DNA from: Actinotalea alkalitolerans | GTDB lineage: Bacteria; Actinomycetota; Actinomycetes; Actinomycetales; Cellulomonadaceae | Reading direction: 5' to 3' | DNA: 64,000 nucleotides | Assembly: GCF_023369855.1 (NCBI RefSeq) | Contig: NZ_JAMBPP010000002.1 | Span: 182,448 to 246,447, forward strand | Shown here: positions 1 to 13,170 of the stretch, one piece after another | How the letters are laid out: each line of letters begins with the position of its first letter | Position numbering within the stretch: the first letter of the stretch is position 1 | Notes under the pieces: model-generated | The model's input: only the letters and a program-made list of their open reading frames with translations | What the model was told of the DNA's origin: nothing | Database searches by the model: none | Position numbers and translations under genes: made by a program

Positions 1-3000
1 AGGGTCCCGTTCTGCTCGATGGCCGCGGCGCCCCCCGGAGGGACAAGGGCGGTCGGGACCGGCGGGCGCAGCGGGCCGGGGCCGCCCGCCGACGCCGTGC
101 CGATGTGCTCGGGCGCGGGCTTGAGCGACGGGTCGGCCAGCAGGGGCTGCATGTACGGCCACTTGCCCTGGTTGTCGGCGGCCGGCGGCAGGCCACGGCC
201 GAAGCCGTTGTCCTGACCGGTCAGGTCCAGCACGTTGAACCAGTCGCCCGAGTTGTAGCTGTTCCGGTCGAGCGACTTGCTGCGCAGCAGATCGGTGCCC
301 GCGTGCCAGAACGACGGCGTCTGGGACAGCGCGGTGGTCGCCAGGGACAGCGTGCTCATCCGCACGCGGTCCTCCATCGAGGTGTCCACCGGCAGCTTGA
401 GGGTCAACGAGTCGAAGAGCGTCTCGTTGTCGTGGGCATCGACGTAGGTGATGACCTCCTCCGGGGAGTCGGCGTAGCCCGCGGGCGAGCCGTTGTAGTC
501 GAGCTCGTCACCGCGCCGCACCTCGCCGTCGCTGGCCAGGAACGTGTAGTGGCGCAGGTTCCCGGCGAGCCCGATCCGGACCAGGTCCGCCTGGTGCTGC
601 ACCCGGGCCAGCTGGTCGGCCTCGGTCCCGTTGACCGGCGCCCCGTTCGGGTCGGTGAACGCCCCGCTGCCGAAGCCCTGCAGCCGCGGGTCCTCGTCGA
701 AGGGTCCGCCACCGCGCACGGCGTCGCGCAGCCGGTCGTTGAACGTCCCGATGCCGGTGCCGCCCAGCTGGCCCTGGGTCGCCTGGGTGAAGAGCCGGTT
801 GTCGGCGACCTCGCCGAAGTTCCAGCCCTCGCCGTACAGGTACACCGCCGACCCGTCGACGCCGTCCCGTCGCACGGTCAGTGCATCGAGGGCGTCACGC
901 ACGGCCTGCATGTTCTCGACGCTGTGGTGACCCATCAGGTCGAAGCGGAACCCGTCCACCTTGTAGTCGCGGGCCCAGGTGACGACCGAGTCGACCATGA
1001 GCTTCTCGGCCATCTGGTGCTCGGTGGCGATGTTCTGGCAGCAGGTCGAGGTCTCGACCTGCCCGACGGCGTTGAGCCGGTGGTAGTAGCCCGGGACCAC
1101 CCGGTCCAGCACCGACTTCTCACCCTGACCGCTCTGCGCGGTGTGGTTGTAGACCTTGTCGAGCACGACCTGCAGGCCGTCGGCGTGCAGGGCACCCACC
1201 ATGGTGCGGAACTCGGCGACCCGCGCCCCACCGTGCGGGTCGACCGCGTAGGACCCCTCGGGCACGCTGTAGTGCAGCGGGTCGTAGCCCCAGTTGAAGC
1301 CGTCGGCGTCCCGGACCTGGTCGATGCAGGCCTGCTGCTCGGCCGAGTCGGGGGCGAAGGAGGCCAGGTCGCAGGGTGGCTCGGCCTGGGCGCTGCGGAC
1401 CTCCTCGATCGTGGCGATGTCGAAGGTCGGCAGCAGGTGCACGGTGGTCAGGCCCGCGTCGGCCAGGGACCGCAGGTGCGCCCGGCCGGCCCCCTCGTGG
1501 GCGAAGGCCCCGTAGGTGCCGCGCAGCTCGGCCGGGACGGTCTCGTCGCTGATCGAGAAGTCCCGCACGTGCAGCTCGTAGATCGTCTGGTCGACCGGCT
1601 CGACGACCGGCTGGGCGGTCCGTTCCCACTGGCGCGGCCGGTGGGCCCGGTCAGCGAGGTCGACCAGGACCGAGTGCGTGGAGTTGACGGTCAGGGCGAC
1701 CGAGTAGGGGTCGGTGACCCGGTTGGCCTCGACCGTGTCGGTGGCCGGGACGTACACCGAGACCTCGTACAGGTAGGCGGCGCCGGTCCAGTCCTTCTTC
1801 CCGGTGACCGTCCACGACCCGTCACGCTGCCGGGACATCGCAACCCGCTCGGGCTCGGCCGAGGTGTCGGCCCGCTTCCACAGCAGGAGCGTGACCTGGG
1901 TCGCCGTCGGCGCCCAGAGCGCGAGCGAGGGCTTGTTCCCCCGCCACGAGGCACCCAGGGTGCGGTCCGCGGCGTCGGCCGCGAAGAGGTCGTCGACCAC
2001 GCCGGGGATCTGGAGCCCCGTGATCGCCTCGACCTGCTCGCCGTCCTGACCCTCGGTGCGCTGGTCCACGAGCAGCTCACCCGTGAGCCAGGTCTCGAGG
2101 TCGCCGCGTGGCGCGTCGAGGCGCAGCGCGAGGTGGTCGGCCAGAGCCGGGAAGCGGTCGCGCTGCTCCTGGCTGAGCCCGTCCGGGTCGCGCTCGAGCT
2201 CGACCGACTCTCCGCCGACGACGACGCCCTCGCTCACCTCGAGCGCCCCGTCGGGGGCGTGGTGCAGCCGCCAGGCCCGGTCCGCGGGGTCCGCCCCTGC
2301 GGGCAGGAGGTTCGTGGGCCAGGCGATGGTGGTGGCGTCGACCCAGTGCGCGCGGGCCTGCCCCAGGCCGGCGAGCGGGGGGTCGGTCACGTCGATCGTC
2401 AGGATGTTCGTGGCCAGGTCGTAGGTGAAGGTGATGGGCTTGTCCCCGGGCGAGACGAACGGGATGTTCGCCCCGTCCCGGACGCCGTCGGCGCCGTAGT
2501 TCTCAGCCCAGCTCAGGCCGTGCGCGACCTTGGCCTCGTACGCGCCGGCGGGGATGGCCTCGGTCGTGAAGGTGTGCACGCCGTCGCCGTCCGGGTCCTG
2601 CAACCAGGCGCCCAGGCACTCGGGCTGCCAGTCGCCCGGGCAGCCCAGCTCGCTCTGGTGGCTCCCCGGGATGGTGAGCAGCGGACCCTGCGCGCTCGAG
2701 GTGAACCAGTGCGTCCGGTGGTCGTAGACGAAGGTCACCTGCTGCGGACCGTCACCGGTGACGGTGTAGGTCACGTTGTCCCCGCCCGGGACGCCGCCCG
2801 CGCCGTAGTTCTCGTCCCAGCTGCCGCCGACGGCGACCTTGTACTCGTAGGTGCCCGGTGGGATCGCGAACGTCCCGGCGTAGATCCCCTCGACCTGCTC
2901 GGTGAGCACCGCAGCCTCGCATGCGGGCTGCCAGTCGCCGGGGCATCCCATCGCTGCGTTGTGGCTCCCGGGAACGGTGACCAGGAGGTCACCGGGGTCG

Positions 3001-5498
3001 GTGTCGGGGACCGTCCCGTCGACGGCGACGCCCACCGACGCGAAGGTCGAGGCTGCGGCGCGCGTCCCGGCGGCGTCCTGGGTCACGGCCCGGTACTCCA
3101 CCAGGGTGCCCTCGGGCAGGTCACGGACGTCGTGGAAGATCCGCGGCGCCGTCGTCTCGGCGGTGCCCAGGGCGGTCCACGCGCCGTCCCCGAGCACCCG
3201 GTAGGCGAACGAGGTCTCCTGCCAGAGGTGGTCGTCGACGTCGGCGGACACGGGGGCCAGGCCGCTCAGGGCAGCTCCCGGTGCGGGGACGGTCACCTCG
3301 AGGGTCGGCCCGCCCGCAGCAGGGGCGACCGGGGCGTCGGCGACCAGGACGACCGCCTCCAGGCCCGGGACCGTGAGTGACAGGACGCCGTCGCCGTCGG
3401 CGGTCACCGGGGCGTGGTCGCCGTGCAGCGCGGTGTAGGTGGCGCCCGGGGTGAGCGTGGTCAGGGTGACCTGTGCGCTCGTGGCGGCGTTGTTGAGGGC
3501 GACCAGGTGCTCGACCTTCTCGTCGCGGTGCACGCGGGAGAAGGCGTAGACCGAACCGGCACCGGCGCCCTCGACCGGCCGCTCGACCTGCGCACCGGTC
3601 TCCAGGGCCGGGTGCGTCGAGCGCAGCGCGGCGAGGTCGGCGATGTGGGTGTAGAGCGGGGTGTCGGTCTCGAACCTGTCGACCGCGCCCGCGGTCTCGC
3701 CGGTGACCAGCTGCTGGTCGACGTACTCGGGCACCTGCGAGGCGAACAGCGACTGCCGCGCGTCCTTGTCCCGCCCGCCCAGGTCACCGGCCCCGACGAA
3801 GCCCTGCTCGTCGCCGTAGTAGACGACCGGCTGCCCGCGGGTCAGGTACATCAGCGAGTGGGCCAGCTCCGAGCGCTCGAGGGCTGTCGTCCCGCCGTCG
3901 GCCCCGCGCACGAAGTAGCCGATGCGACCCATGTCGTGGTTGCCGAGGAACGTCGGCAGGGCCGAGGCGCTCGTGGCCGGGGTCGTGTACCGGTCGTCGC
4001 TCGCGAACAGCTGGCGCAGCGTCGCGGGCGTGAAGCCCTGCGCGAAGCTCGACGCCGAGGCCTGGAACGCGAAGTCGAGCACCGAGTTCATGTCGGTGTC
4101 CCGCACGTACGGGGAGAGCAGCGCCGCGTCGGCGTCGTAGACCTCGCCGAACATGAAGAAGTCGGGCTTGCCCTGGGCGTGGGCGTAGTCGAGCACCTCG
4201 GTGGTCCAGGTCTCCCAGAACTCGAAGTCGACGTGCTTGACGGTGTCGATCCGGAAACCGTCGATGCCCAGGTCGACCCAGTCCTGGTAGACCTCGACGA
4301 AGCCGTCCACGACCGTGGGGTGCTCGGTCATCAGGTCGTCGAGCCCGTCGAAGTCACCGAAGGTGACCGACTCACCCGTCCACGTCGAGTTGCCCCGGTT
4401 GTGGTAGAGCGTGGGGTCGTTGAGCCAGGCCGGGACCTTGAGGTCCTGGTCCTCCTCGGCGATCACCGGGGTGTAGGGGAAGGACACCTCGGGGTCCAGG
4501 TCAGGGAAGTCGCCGGTGCCCGCGTAGTCGGTGGGGCTGAACGGCGTCCCGTCCGCCGTGCGGTAGGGCGAGGTGGCCTGGTCGATGTAGGAGTACTGGC
4601 CCTCGGCGTAGTCGATCACGTCGGCGGTGTGGTTGGTGATGATGTCGAAGTAGACCTTCATGCCGCGGGCGTGGGCGTCGGCGATCAGCGCCTCGAGCTC
4701 GGCGTTGGTACCCAGGTGGGGGTCGATCTGGGTGAAGTCGGTGATCCAGTACCCGTGGTAACCGGCCGAGGCGTCGGCCCCGGTGCCCTGCACCGGTCGG
4801 TTGAGGAAGGACGGCGTCAGCCAGATCGCCGAGGTGCCCAGGCCCTGGATGTAGTCCAGGTTGGCGTGCAGACCGGCCAGGTCACCGCCGTGGTAGAAGC
4901 CCTTGTCGGTCGGGTCGAAGCCGTGGTCGAGGCGGTCGCCCTCGATGCCGGCGGTGTCGTTCGTGGGGTCGGCGTTGGCGAAGCGGTCGGTCATCACGAA
5001 GTAGAACTGCTCGGTGGCCCCGGCCTGGCGCACGGGTGCGGCCACGAGGGCGTCGTCGGCCGGCGAGTAGTCGCCCGTGAGGTCGACGGGGACGACCGCG
5101 ATGCGCCGGGTGGCCTCGTCGAAGGTGAAGCGCAGCGTGGTCTCGCCGGCCAGGACGAGCGGGATGTTCTCGTCCCCGCCGTCGCGGCCGTAGGCCTCGT
5201 CCCAGCTGTCGTCGAGCGCGACCTTGTACTCGTAGCTGCCGCCCGGGAGGGTGAACTCGGCGGTGTGGACCCCGGCCGTCCCGGTCGCAGCGAGCTCGGA
5301 CTCCGCGCAGTCGGGCTGCCAGTCACCCGGGCAGCCGAGCTCGTCCTGCAGGCTGCCGACCAGGGCGACGCTGCGTTCAGCGGCGGCCGCGGGCTGCGCC
5401 AGCGGGCCGGTGAGGCCGACGGCCCCGGTCACGGCGACCGCGAGGGCCGCCGTCAGAGCTGTGGTGACACGTACGTGCTTCTGCCCGGCCGCGGCCAT
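1..5498 (-). CDS. Secreted amylase-pullulanase with two GH13 domains (3' end cut by window edge)
   Basis: Large extracellular starch-degrading enzyme, 1832 residues visible. A signal peptide (about 1-38, ending AQPAAAA) is followed by an X25-type starch-module-like domain containing [10 protein letters not shown] (about 54-63). The first GH13 domain has the alpha-amylase signatures: nucleophile D418 in GFRIDTVKH, acid/base E452 in FGEV, and D522 in GNHDMGR. Two more X25-like modules lie near 851 and 952. A pullulanase-type region follows, with D1520 in [12 protein letters not shown]1557 in YGEGWNFGE and D1690 in DAHDNET. The pairing implies joint alpha-1,4 and alpha-1,6 cleavage, as in bifidobacterial amylopullulanases. 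The ATG is preceded by GAGGGAG at good spacing. The C-terminus, where a cell-wall or binding module would sit, is outside the window. Domain identity is strong; linkage preference of each half is inferred from family motifs. Confidence 0.9.
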   Translation of the reverse strand, partial: MAAAGQKHVRVTTALTAALAVAVTGAVGLTGPLAQPAAAAERSVALVGSLQDELGCPGDWQPDCAESELAATGTAGVHTAEFTLPGGSYEYKVALDDSWDEAYGRDGGDENIPLVLAGETTLRFTFDEATRRIAVVPVDLTGDYSPADDALVAAPVRQAGATEQFYFVMTDRFANADPTNDTAGIEGDRLDHGFDPTDKGFYHGGDLAGLHANLDYIQGLGTSAIWLTPSFLNRPVQGTGADASAGYHGYWITDFTQIDPHLGTNAELEALIADAHARGMKVYFDIITNHTADVIDYAEGQYSYIDQATSPYRTADGTPFSPTDYAGTGDFPDLDPEVSFPYTPVIAEEDQDLKVPAWLNDPTLYHNRGNSTWTGESVTFGDFDGLDDLMTEHPTVVDGFVEVYQDWVDLGIDGFRIDTVKHVDFEFWETWTTEVLDYAHAQGKPDFFMFGEVYDADAALLSPYVRDTDMNSVLDFAFQASASSFAQGFTPATLRQLFASDDRYTTPATSASALPTFLGNHDMGRIGYFVRGADGGTTALERSELAHSLMYLTRGQPVVYYGDEQGFVGAGDLGGRDKDARQSLFASQVPEYVDQQLVTGETAGAVDRFETDTPLYTHIADLAALRSTHPALETGAQVERPVEGAGAGSVYAFSRVHRDEKVEHLVALNNAATSAQVTLTTLTPGATYTALHGDHAPVTADGDGVLSLTVPGLEAVVLVADAPVAPAAGGPTLEVTVPAPGAALSGLAPVSADVDDHLWQETSFAYRVLGDGAWTALGTAETTAPRIFHDVRDLPEGTLVEYRAVTQDAAGTRAAASTFASVGVAVDGTVPDTDPGDLLVTVPGSHNAAMGCPGDWQPACEAAVLTEQVEGIYAGTFAIPPGTYEYKVAVGGSWDENYGAGGVPGGDNVTYTVTGDGPQQVTFVYDHRTHWFTSSAQGPLLTIPGSHQSELGCPGDWQPECLGAWLQDPDGDGVHTFTTEAIPAGAYEAKVAHGLSWAENYGADGVRDGANIPFVSPGDKPITFTYDLATNILTIDVTDPPLAGLGQARAHWVDATTIAWPTNLLPAGADPADRAWRLHHAPDGALEVSEGVVVGGESVELERDPDGLSQEQRDRFPALADHLALRLDAPRGDLETWLTGELLVDQRTEGQDGEQVEAITGLQIPGVVDDLFAADAADRTLGASWRGNKPSLALWAPTATQVTLLLWKRADTSAEPERVAMSRQRDGSWTVTGKKDWTGAAYLYEVSVYVPATDTVEANRVTDPYSVALTVNSTHSVLVDLADRAHRPRQWERTAQPVVEPVDQTIYELHVRDFSISDETVPAELRGTYGAFAHEGAGRAHLRSLADAGLTTVHLLPTFDIATIEEVRSAQAEPPCDLASFAPDSAEQQACIDQVRDADGFNWGYDPLHYSVPEGSYAVDPHGGARVAEFRTMVGALHADGLQVVLDKVYNHTAQSGQGEKSVLDRVVPGYYHRLNAVGQVETSTCCQNIATEHQMAEKLMVDSVVTWARDYKVDGFRFDLMGHHSVENMQAVRDALDALTVRRDGVDGSAVYLYGEGWNFGEVADNRLFTQATQGQLGGTGIGTFNDRLRDAVRGGGPFDEDPRLQGFGSGAFTDPNGAPVNGTEADQLARVQHQADLVRIGLAGNLRHYTFLASDGEVRRGDELDYNGSPAGYADSPEEVITYVDAHDNETLFDSLTLKLPVDTSMEDRVRMSTLSLATTALSQTPSFWHAGTDLLRSKSLDRNSYNSGDWFNVLDLTGQDNGFGRGLPPAADNQGKWPYMQPLLADPSLKPAPEHIGTASAGGPGPLRPPVPTALVPPGGAAAIEQNGT

Positions 5499-5521
5499 CG
5501 GAGACTCCCTCGTCGCCTGAT

Positions 5522-5581
5522 TCACCCGGGTGATATCACCGGGCAATCCGGACAGTAACGGAGTTCAGCAACTTGCAGCAA
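5522..5581 (-). promoter_or_regulatory. Promoter and LacI-type operator of the amylase-pullulanase gene
   Basis: On the minus strand TTGCTGCAA (5573-5581) is a palindrome of the kind bound by MalR-like LacI-family repressors. Its first six bases can serve as a -35 element, with TACTGT (5552-5557) as a -10 at 18 bp spacing. A perfect 12-bp palindrome TCACCCGGGTGA (5522-5533), overlapping TGATATCA, lies between the promoter and the start codon. Repression relieved by maltose-type sugars is inference; no LacI gene is in the window. Confidence 0.5.
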
Positions 5582-5597
5582 TGGGATGACTTCGGTT

Positions 5598-5888
5598 TCA
5601 GCGGTCTCCCGTGCCGCGCAGCGCCTCCACCGCCGCCGCCAGGACGTCCAGCCCCTGCGGCGCGTCGACCTCCACCACCTTGTCGCGCGAGGTCGGTCCG
5701 CTGACCAGCCGCACGTGGCGCGGACGCAGGCCCAGCGCCGCCGCCACCGCACGCATCGCCGCGTCGGTGGCCTGCCCGTCCACAGGACGCGAGGTCACAG
5801 CCACCACGAGCCGGTCGCCATGCACCCCGCCCACCCGGGTGCGCGAGGCACCCGGCCGGACCCGCAGGGCCAGGCGCAGCACCTCCAT
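5598..5888 (-). CDS. DUF167 (YggU/UPF0235) family protein
   Basis: A 96-residue protein matching the small DUF167 fold: an N-terminal strand MEVLRLALRVRPGASRTRV, then VVAVTSRPVDGQAT and a C-terminal SGPTSRDKVVEV, the conserved core of this family. Function is unknown. I chose the ATG at 5888 over an upstream in-frame ATG at 5915, because GGAGGAG sits five bases before it and the upstream residues are not family-like. It lies between the mdh terminator and the amylase-pullulanase promoter, reading the same way as both, and is probably a single-gene unit. Confidence 0.8.
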   Translation of the reverse strand: MEVLRLALRVRPGASRTRVGGVHGDRLVVAVTSRPVDGQATDAAMRAVAAALGLRPRHVRLVSGPTSRDKVVEVDAPQGLDVLAAAVEALRGTGDR

Positions 5889-5938
5889 GACAGCTCCTCC
5901 CGACGGGTCCAGCATCCACCTCGGAACCCCGCAGACAC

Positions 5939-5975
5939 CGACGGCGCCGCTCCCACGCAGGGGAGGGCGCCGTCG
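5939..5975 (-). terminator. Terminator of the icd-mdh operon
   Basis: Perfect 10-bp stem CGACGGCGCC / GGCGCCGTCG with a 17-base loop, 20 bases past the mdh stop codon. There is no clear U-tract, as is common in high-GC actinobacteria. Confidence 0.7.
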
Positions 5976-5994
5976 GGCGGACGTTCCGGTCCGG

Positions 5995-8222
<2,228 letters not shown>

Positions 8223-8552
8223 GGACGAACTCCCCGTTGCTGTGGTGGTTGGGACCCTGCTGTGTTCTGCGGTGCCCTGCTGTGCTGTGGTCGGGCGCCG
8301 GGCGCCCGGTGGTCTGCGTGCGTTCTGCCGGCGGCCTGCGTGCCGTACCTGCCCCCGGGCGACGACGCCGGTCATGGGCGGCGTCCGCGCCGGGTGATGC
8401 TCCGGGCAAGATTACTCGACATCGAGAGATCTCACCGAACCCGGCCCTCGACGCGAGGAACCCGGCCGTTTCCAGGATGCACCCAGGTTTCGCTGGCATG
8501 ATGCGGCACGACGGCGCAGGACGCGCCCGCACGCCTCCACGACGGGAGCACG
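8223..8552. other. Divergent intergenic region between icd and the MIP-family gene
   Basis: 330 bases with no credible gene. It holds the CTCGA-N2-TCGAG palindrome (see 8411-8430), a 10-bp direct repeat CCCTGCTGTG (8255-8264 and 8275-8284, 20 bases apart) and a GGGCGCC/GGCGCCC hairpin near 8292-8307 in the icd leader. An ORF reading through part of it looks like noise. Confidence 0.5.
8411..8430. promoter_or_regulatory. Palindromic element shared with the sucC upstream region
   Basis: The sequence contains CTCGA-CA-TCGAG, a perfect 5-bp inverted repeat extended outward to AT...AT. The 12-base core ACATCGAGAGAT is repeated upstream of sucC (20030-20041). Here it lies about 190 bases before icd and 125 before the divergent channel gene. 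A common TCA-cycle regulator is inferred; I cannot name it. Confidence 0.5.
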
Positions 8553-9587
8553 ATGTCCACGCAGAAGCCCGGCAGCACCCCCGAACCCGCACCCGAGGGT
8601 GAGGACCTCGAGACCGTCGAGGTCGGCGCGAGTGCGCCTGAGGGGTCCGAGCCCGTCGAGAGCGGCCCGGTGCCACCGCGTGCCGACGGCTGGGAGCTCG
8701 AGGAGGACCCCGCGGACGACCTCGTCGACGACGAGGACGACGACTTCGGCGACTTCGGCCTGGTCCCTGCGACCACCACGGGTCCGAGCCTGCTCGCCCG
8801 GGTCGGGGCAGAGGCGCTCGGTGTCTACGTCCTGGTCCTGGTCAGCGTCGGCGTGGCCCTGTACACCTCGCTCAGCGGTGCGGGGGCCCTCGGCAGCGCC
8901 CTGGCCTCGGGCCTGGTGCTGGCCGGCGGCATGGCTGCCCTGGCCCATGTGTCGGGCGGGCACCTCAACCCCGTCGTCACGCTGGGCTCCGCCCTGGCGG
9001 GCCGCACCGACTGGCGCGACCTGGTGCCCTACTGGCTCGCCCAGGTGCTGGGTGCGTGCGCGGCGGTCGCCACGCTGTTCGTGACGATCCCCACCGGCCT
9101 GCCTGCGGCGCTCGGCCTGACCGGCGCGCAGGAGATGATCGCCACGACCGCGAACGGCTGGGGCGAGCAGTCGCCGCTGTGGGTGCTGTCCCAGCAGCAG
9201 GTCACCTTCGACCTGCGTGCCGCCCTCGTGCTCGAGGTCGTCGCGGGTGCCGTGCTGGTCGCGGTGTACCTCGGGTCGACCAGCAGCCGTGCCGCACGCG
9301 GCCTGGCCCCGTTCGCCGTCGGGCTCGCCTACGCAGCGCTCGTCCTGCTCACCGCACCGGTGACCAACGGTGCGGTGCACCCTGCCCTGGCGACCGGGAC
9401 CGCGCTGTTCGCGGGCAGCGCGGCCCTCGGCCAACTGTGGCTCTTCTGGGTCGCCCCGCTGGTCGGCGCGGCTGTCGCCGGCCTGGTCCACCAGGCGTTC
9501 TCCACCGACCAGGTCGAGACCCTGGTGCTCCTGGAGGAGACCGACCTCGTCGAGGAGCAGGACGTCGTGGTCACGCCGTCGCGCTGA
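8553..9587 (+). CDS. Divergent MIP/aquaporin-family channel with acidic N-terminal extension
   Basis: A 344-residue protein. The first about 75 residues are disordered and very acidic (runs of Asp/Glu near 47-68). Six membrane helices follow in the aquaporin layout. The first pore loop reads SGGHLNPVVT (134-143), so NPA is NPV. The second reads GAVHPALATG (273-282): NPA has become HPA, and the usual arginine of the selectivity filter is Leu279. These changes make ordinary water or glycerol selectivity doubtful. A C-terminal acidic tail (EETDLVEEQD) follows. GGGAG precedes the ATG. It stands alone, divergent from icd and convergent with the DUF3017 gene. Family call is good; the transported substrate is unknown. 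Confidence 0.75.
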   Translation: MSTQKPGSTPEPAPEGEDLETVEVGASAPEGSEPVESGPVPPRADGWELEEDPADDLVDDEDDDFGDFGLVPATTTGPSLLARVGAEALGVYVLVLVSVGVALYTSLSGAGALGSALASGLVLAGGMAALAHVSGGHLNPVVTLGSALAGRTDWRDLVPYWLAQVLGACAAVATLFVTIPTGLPAALGLTGAQEMIATTANGWGEQSPLWVLSQQQVTFDLRAALVLEVVAGAVLVAVYLGSTSSRAARGLAPFAVGLAYAALVLLTAPVTNGAVHPALATGTALFAGSAALGQLWLFWVAPLVGAAVAGLVHQAFSTDQVETLVLLEETDLVEEQDVVVTPSR

Positions 9588-9603
9588 ACGGCGCACGGTC
9601 CCC

Positions 9604-9639
9604 CGGGACGGTCCTGGCCCTCGGGCCGGGGCCGTCCCG
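9604..9639. terminator. Bidirectional terminator between convergent genes
   Basis: CGGGACGG pairs with CCGTCCCG around an inner GGCC/GGCC hairpin, placed between the stop of the channel gene and the stop of the DUF3017 gene (9648). Confidence 0.65.
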
Positions 9640-9647
9640 TCCTGGTT

Positions 9648-9929
9648 CTAGACCCCCGTGGTGGTCAGCAGGAGCCCGACACCGACGGCCAGCCCCAGCA
9701 GCAGCACGACGTCGAAGGTCGTCGAGCGCACGGCGATCCCCTCGGGCCGACGACCGCGGCCGAGCAGCCGGGCGACCGCGGCGAGCACGAGCGTGCCGAC
9801 CACGACCAGCGAGCCGGCGCGCGCCCCCACCGTCACCGATGTCACGGCACCACCGGCGAGCGCCAGCACCACGAGCCACAGGGCCGGAGCGGTGTGCCTC
9901 TCGGCGGGGTCCGGCAGCGCGGGTGTCAC
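9648..9929 (-). CDS. DUF3017 family small membrane protein
   Basis: A 93-residue protein with three predicted membrane helices (about 18-36, 39-55, 72-91) and a basic loop GRGRRPEG between the last two. It matches the actinobacterial DUF3017 family in size and topology, and that family normally sits in the purH-mdh neighbourhood, as here. Function is unknown. The start is GTG; no Shine-Dalgarno sequence is seen, but TAGTCT lies 7-13 bases upstream on this strand, so the message may be leaderless. Its 5' end nearly abuts that of the divergent flavoprotein gene. Confidence 0.7.
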   Translation of the reverse strand: MTPALPDPAERHTAPALWLVVLALAGGAVTSVTVGARAGSLVVVGTLVLAAVARLLGRGRRPEGIAVRSTTFDVVLLLGLAVGVGLLLTTTGV

Positions 9930-9951
9930 GCCGGGAGACTACCGTGACGTG

Positions 9952-11220
9952 GTGCCCACCGACCTCAGCCAGCCTGACCCCGGCGAGGGACGGCCCCCCT
10001 CCCCCACGATGCGCTCCGTCGTGGTGGTGGGCGCCGGGCTGGCGGCGGCGCAGACGGTCGCGGCCCTGCGGGCCGAAGGGTTCGACGGGTGTCTGACCGT
10101 GCTGGGCGGCGAGGGGCTCGAGCCCTACGACCGTCCGCCCCTGTCCAAGGAGCTGCTGACCCGCACCGAGCCCGCATGGCTGCGCGACGAGCTCGGCACC
10201 GACCTCCACCTGGCCGACGACGTCCGGCTGGCCGAGCCGGCCACAGGTCTCACGCTCGGTCCGCACGACGTCGAGGTGGTCACCTCGACCGGGGGGGTCC
10301 GGGCGGACGCCGCGGTCCTGGCCACCGGTTCGACCGCGGTGCGCCCCCCGGGGTGGCAGGGGGCGCTGACCCTGCACACCGCCGCCGACGCCCATCTCCT
10401 GCGCACGGCGCTGACCCCGGGCGCACGCCTGGTGGTGATCGGTGCAGGGTGGATCGGCGCCGAGGTCGCCGGTGTCGCGGCCGCCGCAGGCGTCGAGGTC
10501 ACGGTGGTCGAGGCCGCGTCGGCGCCGCTGGCCACCGCCCTGGGCGCCGACGTGGGGGCCCTGACCGTCCCCTGGTACGCCGCTGCCGGTGTCCGGCTGG
10601 TCACCGGTGCACGCGTCGTGCGCGTCGGGCCGGGCGCGGTCGAGCTCGCCGACGGCGAGGTGCTCGGGGCGGACGTGGTCCTGGCCGCGGTGGGTGCCCG
10701 GCCCGCCTCGGGGTGGTGGGGCGAGGCCCTGCCGGTGTCCGCCGACGGCTCGCTCGCGGTCGACGAGCAGTACCGCGTGATCGGTGCACCCGGCAGGGTG
10801 GTCGCGGTCGGCGACCTCGCCCGCCGACGCTCACCCCGGCACGGCTGGGTCGCCGGTGGTCACTGGGACGGTGCGCTGCGCGGACCGGCGACGGCTGTCC
10901 GTGGCCTGCTCGGCCACCCGGCGCGAGGGCCGGCCGACGACCCCGCCCCCTACGTCTTCTCGACGCAGCTGGGCCACGAGCTCGCCGGCTACGGCGTGCC
11001 CGGGCCGCTGGACGACGTCGTGCTGCGAGGCGACCCGGCCACGTCGGGAGGTGTCCTGTGGTTCACGGCAGGGACCGAGGAGCTGCGGGCGGTGCTGGTG
11101 GTCGACCGCCCCCGCGACGTGGCCGCCGCCCGCAGGCTGTTCTCGGGCGCGTCCCTGCCGCACCTGGACCGGGCCGTCGCCGCCGACCCCGACCGCTCGC
11201 TGCGTGACGCCGCGCGCTGA
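9952..11220 (+). CDS. FAD/NAD(P)-dependent ferredoxin-reductase-like oxidoreductase
   Basis: About 422 residues of the Pyr_redox_2 class, similar to BphA4-type ferredoxin reductases. It has an N-terminal FAD motif VVVVGAGLAAAQ, the DRPPLSKELL block that follows FAD in this class, a second Rossmann motif VVIGAGWIGAEVA for NAD(P)H, and VVAVGDLARR near the flavin. A C-terminal reductase domain ends FSGASLPHLDRA. It would pass electrons from NAD(P)H to a ferredoxin, but no partner ferredoxin or oxygenase is adjacent. Start is uncertain: GTG 9952 could be leaderless behind TACCGT (9940-9945); ATG 10009 gives a tighter start at the FAD motif. Its stop lies ten bases from the purH stop (convergent). 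Confidence 0.85.
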   Translation: MPTDLSQPDPGEGRPPSPTMRSVVVVGAGLAAAQTVAALRAEGFDGCLTVLGGEGLEPYDRPPLSKELLTRTEPAWLRDELGTDLHLADDVRLAEPATGLTLGPHDVEVVTSTGGVRADAAVLATGSTAVRPPGWQGALTLHTAADAHLLRTALTPGARLVVIGAGWIGAEVAGVAAAAGVEVTVVEAASAPLATALGADVGALTVPWYAAAGVRLVTGARVVRVGPGAVELADGEVLGADVVLAAVGARPASGWWGEALPVSADGSLAVDEQYRVIGAPGRVVAVGDLARRRSPRHGWVAGGHWDGALRGPATAVRGLLGHPARGPADDPAPYVFSTQLGHELAGYGVPGPLDDVVLRGDPATSGGVLWFTAGTEELRAVLVVDRPRDVAAARRLFSGASLPHLDRAVAADPDRSLRDAAR

Positions 11221-11229
11221 GGCCCGGGC

Positions 11230-12876
<1,647 letters not shown>

Positions 12877-12897
12877 GGCAACTCCTGGGTCGTCGCT

Positions 12898-12961
12898 GGT
12901 CGGTACCGGGCGGCCACCACCGGCACGGACCGCGGGGGCGCGGGTGCTGGTGGTACCGACC
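12898..12961 (-). terminator. Expression-platform hairpin of the purH riboswitch
   Basis: Perfect 10-bp outer stem GGTCGGTACC / GGTACCGACC, with a GC-rich inner stem (CACCAGCAC against the GTGCCGGTG side). It lies between the riboswitch and the purH ribosome binding site and ends about 20 bases before the ATG. It could act as a transcription terminator, although no U-tract follows. Confidence 0.55.
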
Positions 12962-12975
12962 TGTTCAACAGGGAC

Positions 12976-13062
12976 CCAGGCACCCAGGCGAACGGTGCAC
13001 TGCAGGGGACTTCAGCCGCTCCCCGGTGGTTGCTCCCACCTCGGTTGCGCCAGTCACGGCCA
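12976..13062 (-). promoter_or_regulatory. ZTP (pfl) riboswitch controlling purH
   Basis: Read on the minus strand the leader has the hallmark conserved segments of the pfl/ZTP aptamer in order: CGTGACTGGC, then GTGGGA, CAACCAC, CCGGGGAGC, and after a variable linker the 3' element CGCCTGGGTGCC (12979-12990). This RNA senses ZMP/ZTP (AICAR phosphates) and raises one-carbon/purine genes when 10-formyl-THF is short. Its place before purH, which consumes ZMP, is the expected context. A likely -10 box sits just upstream, so the aptamer starts at about +1. Confidence 0.9.
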
Positions 13063-13067
13063 GGGCG

Positions 13068-13073
13068 AGTGTA
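13068..13073 (-). promoter_or_regulatory. Putative -10 box of the purH promoter
   Basis: TACACT on the minus strand, about seven bases before the first paired bases of the ZTP aptamer. No clear -35 is visible. A CCGCGG/CCGCGG hairpin at 13108-13124 further upstream could end the TetR transcript. Confidence 0.5.
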
Positions 13074-13170
13074 GCCGGACACCCCGACCTGGCTCGTGCC
13101 CGGTGTCCCGCGGCCACGCCGCGGACAGCCACGGGGGGCTCCGACCGCCGCGTCGGCGACCGGGCCGACC

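Noticed and set aside
105-5558. Two very long plus-strand reading frames (105-3380 and 3414-5558)
   Set aside because: They lie antisense to the amylase-pullulanase, whose minus-strand frame has catalytic motifs and a signal peptide. The plus-strand translations are Arg/Val/Gly-rich noise caused by high GC at codon position three.
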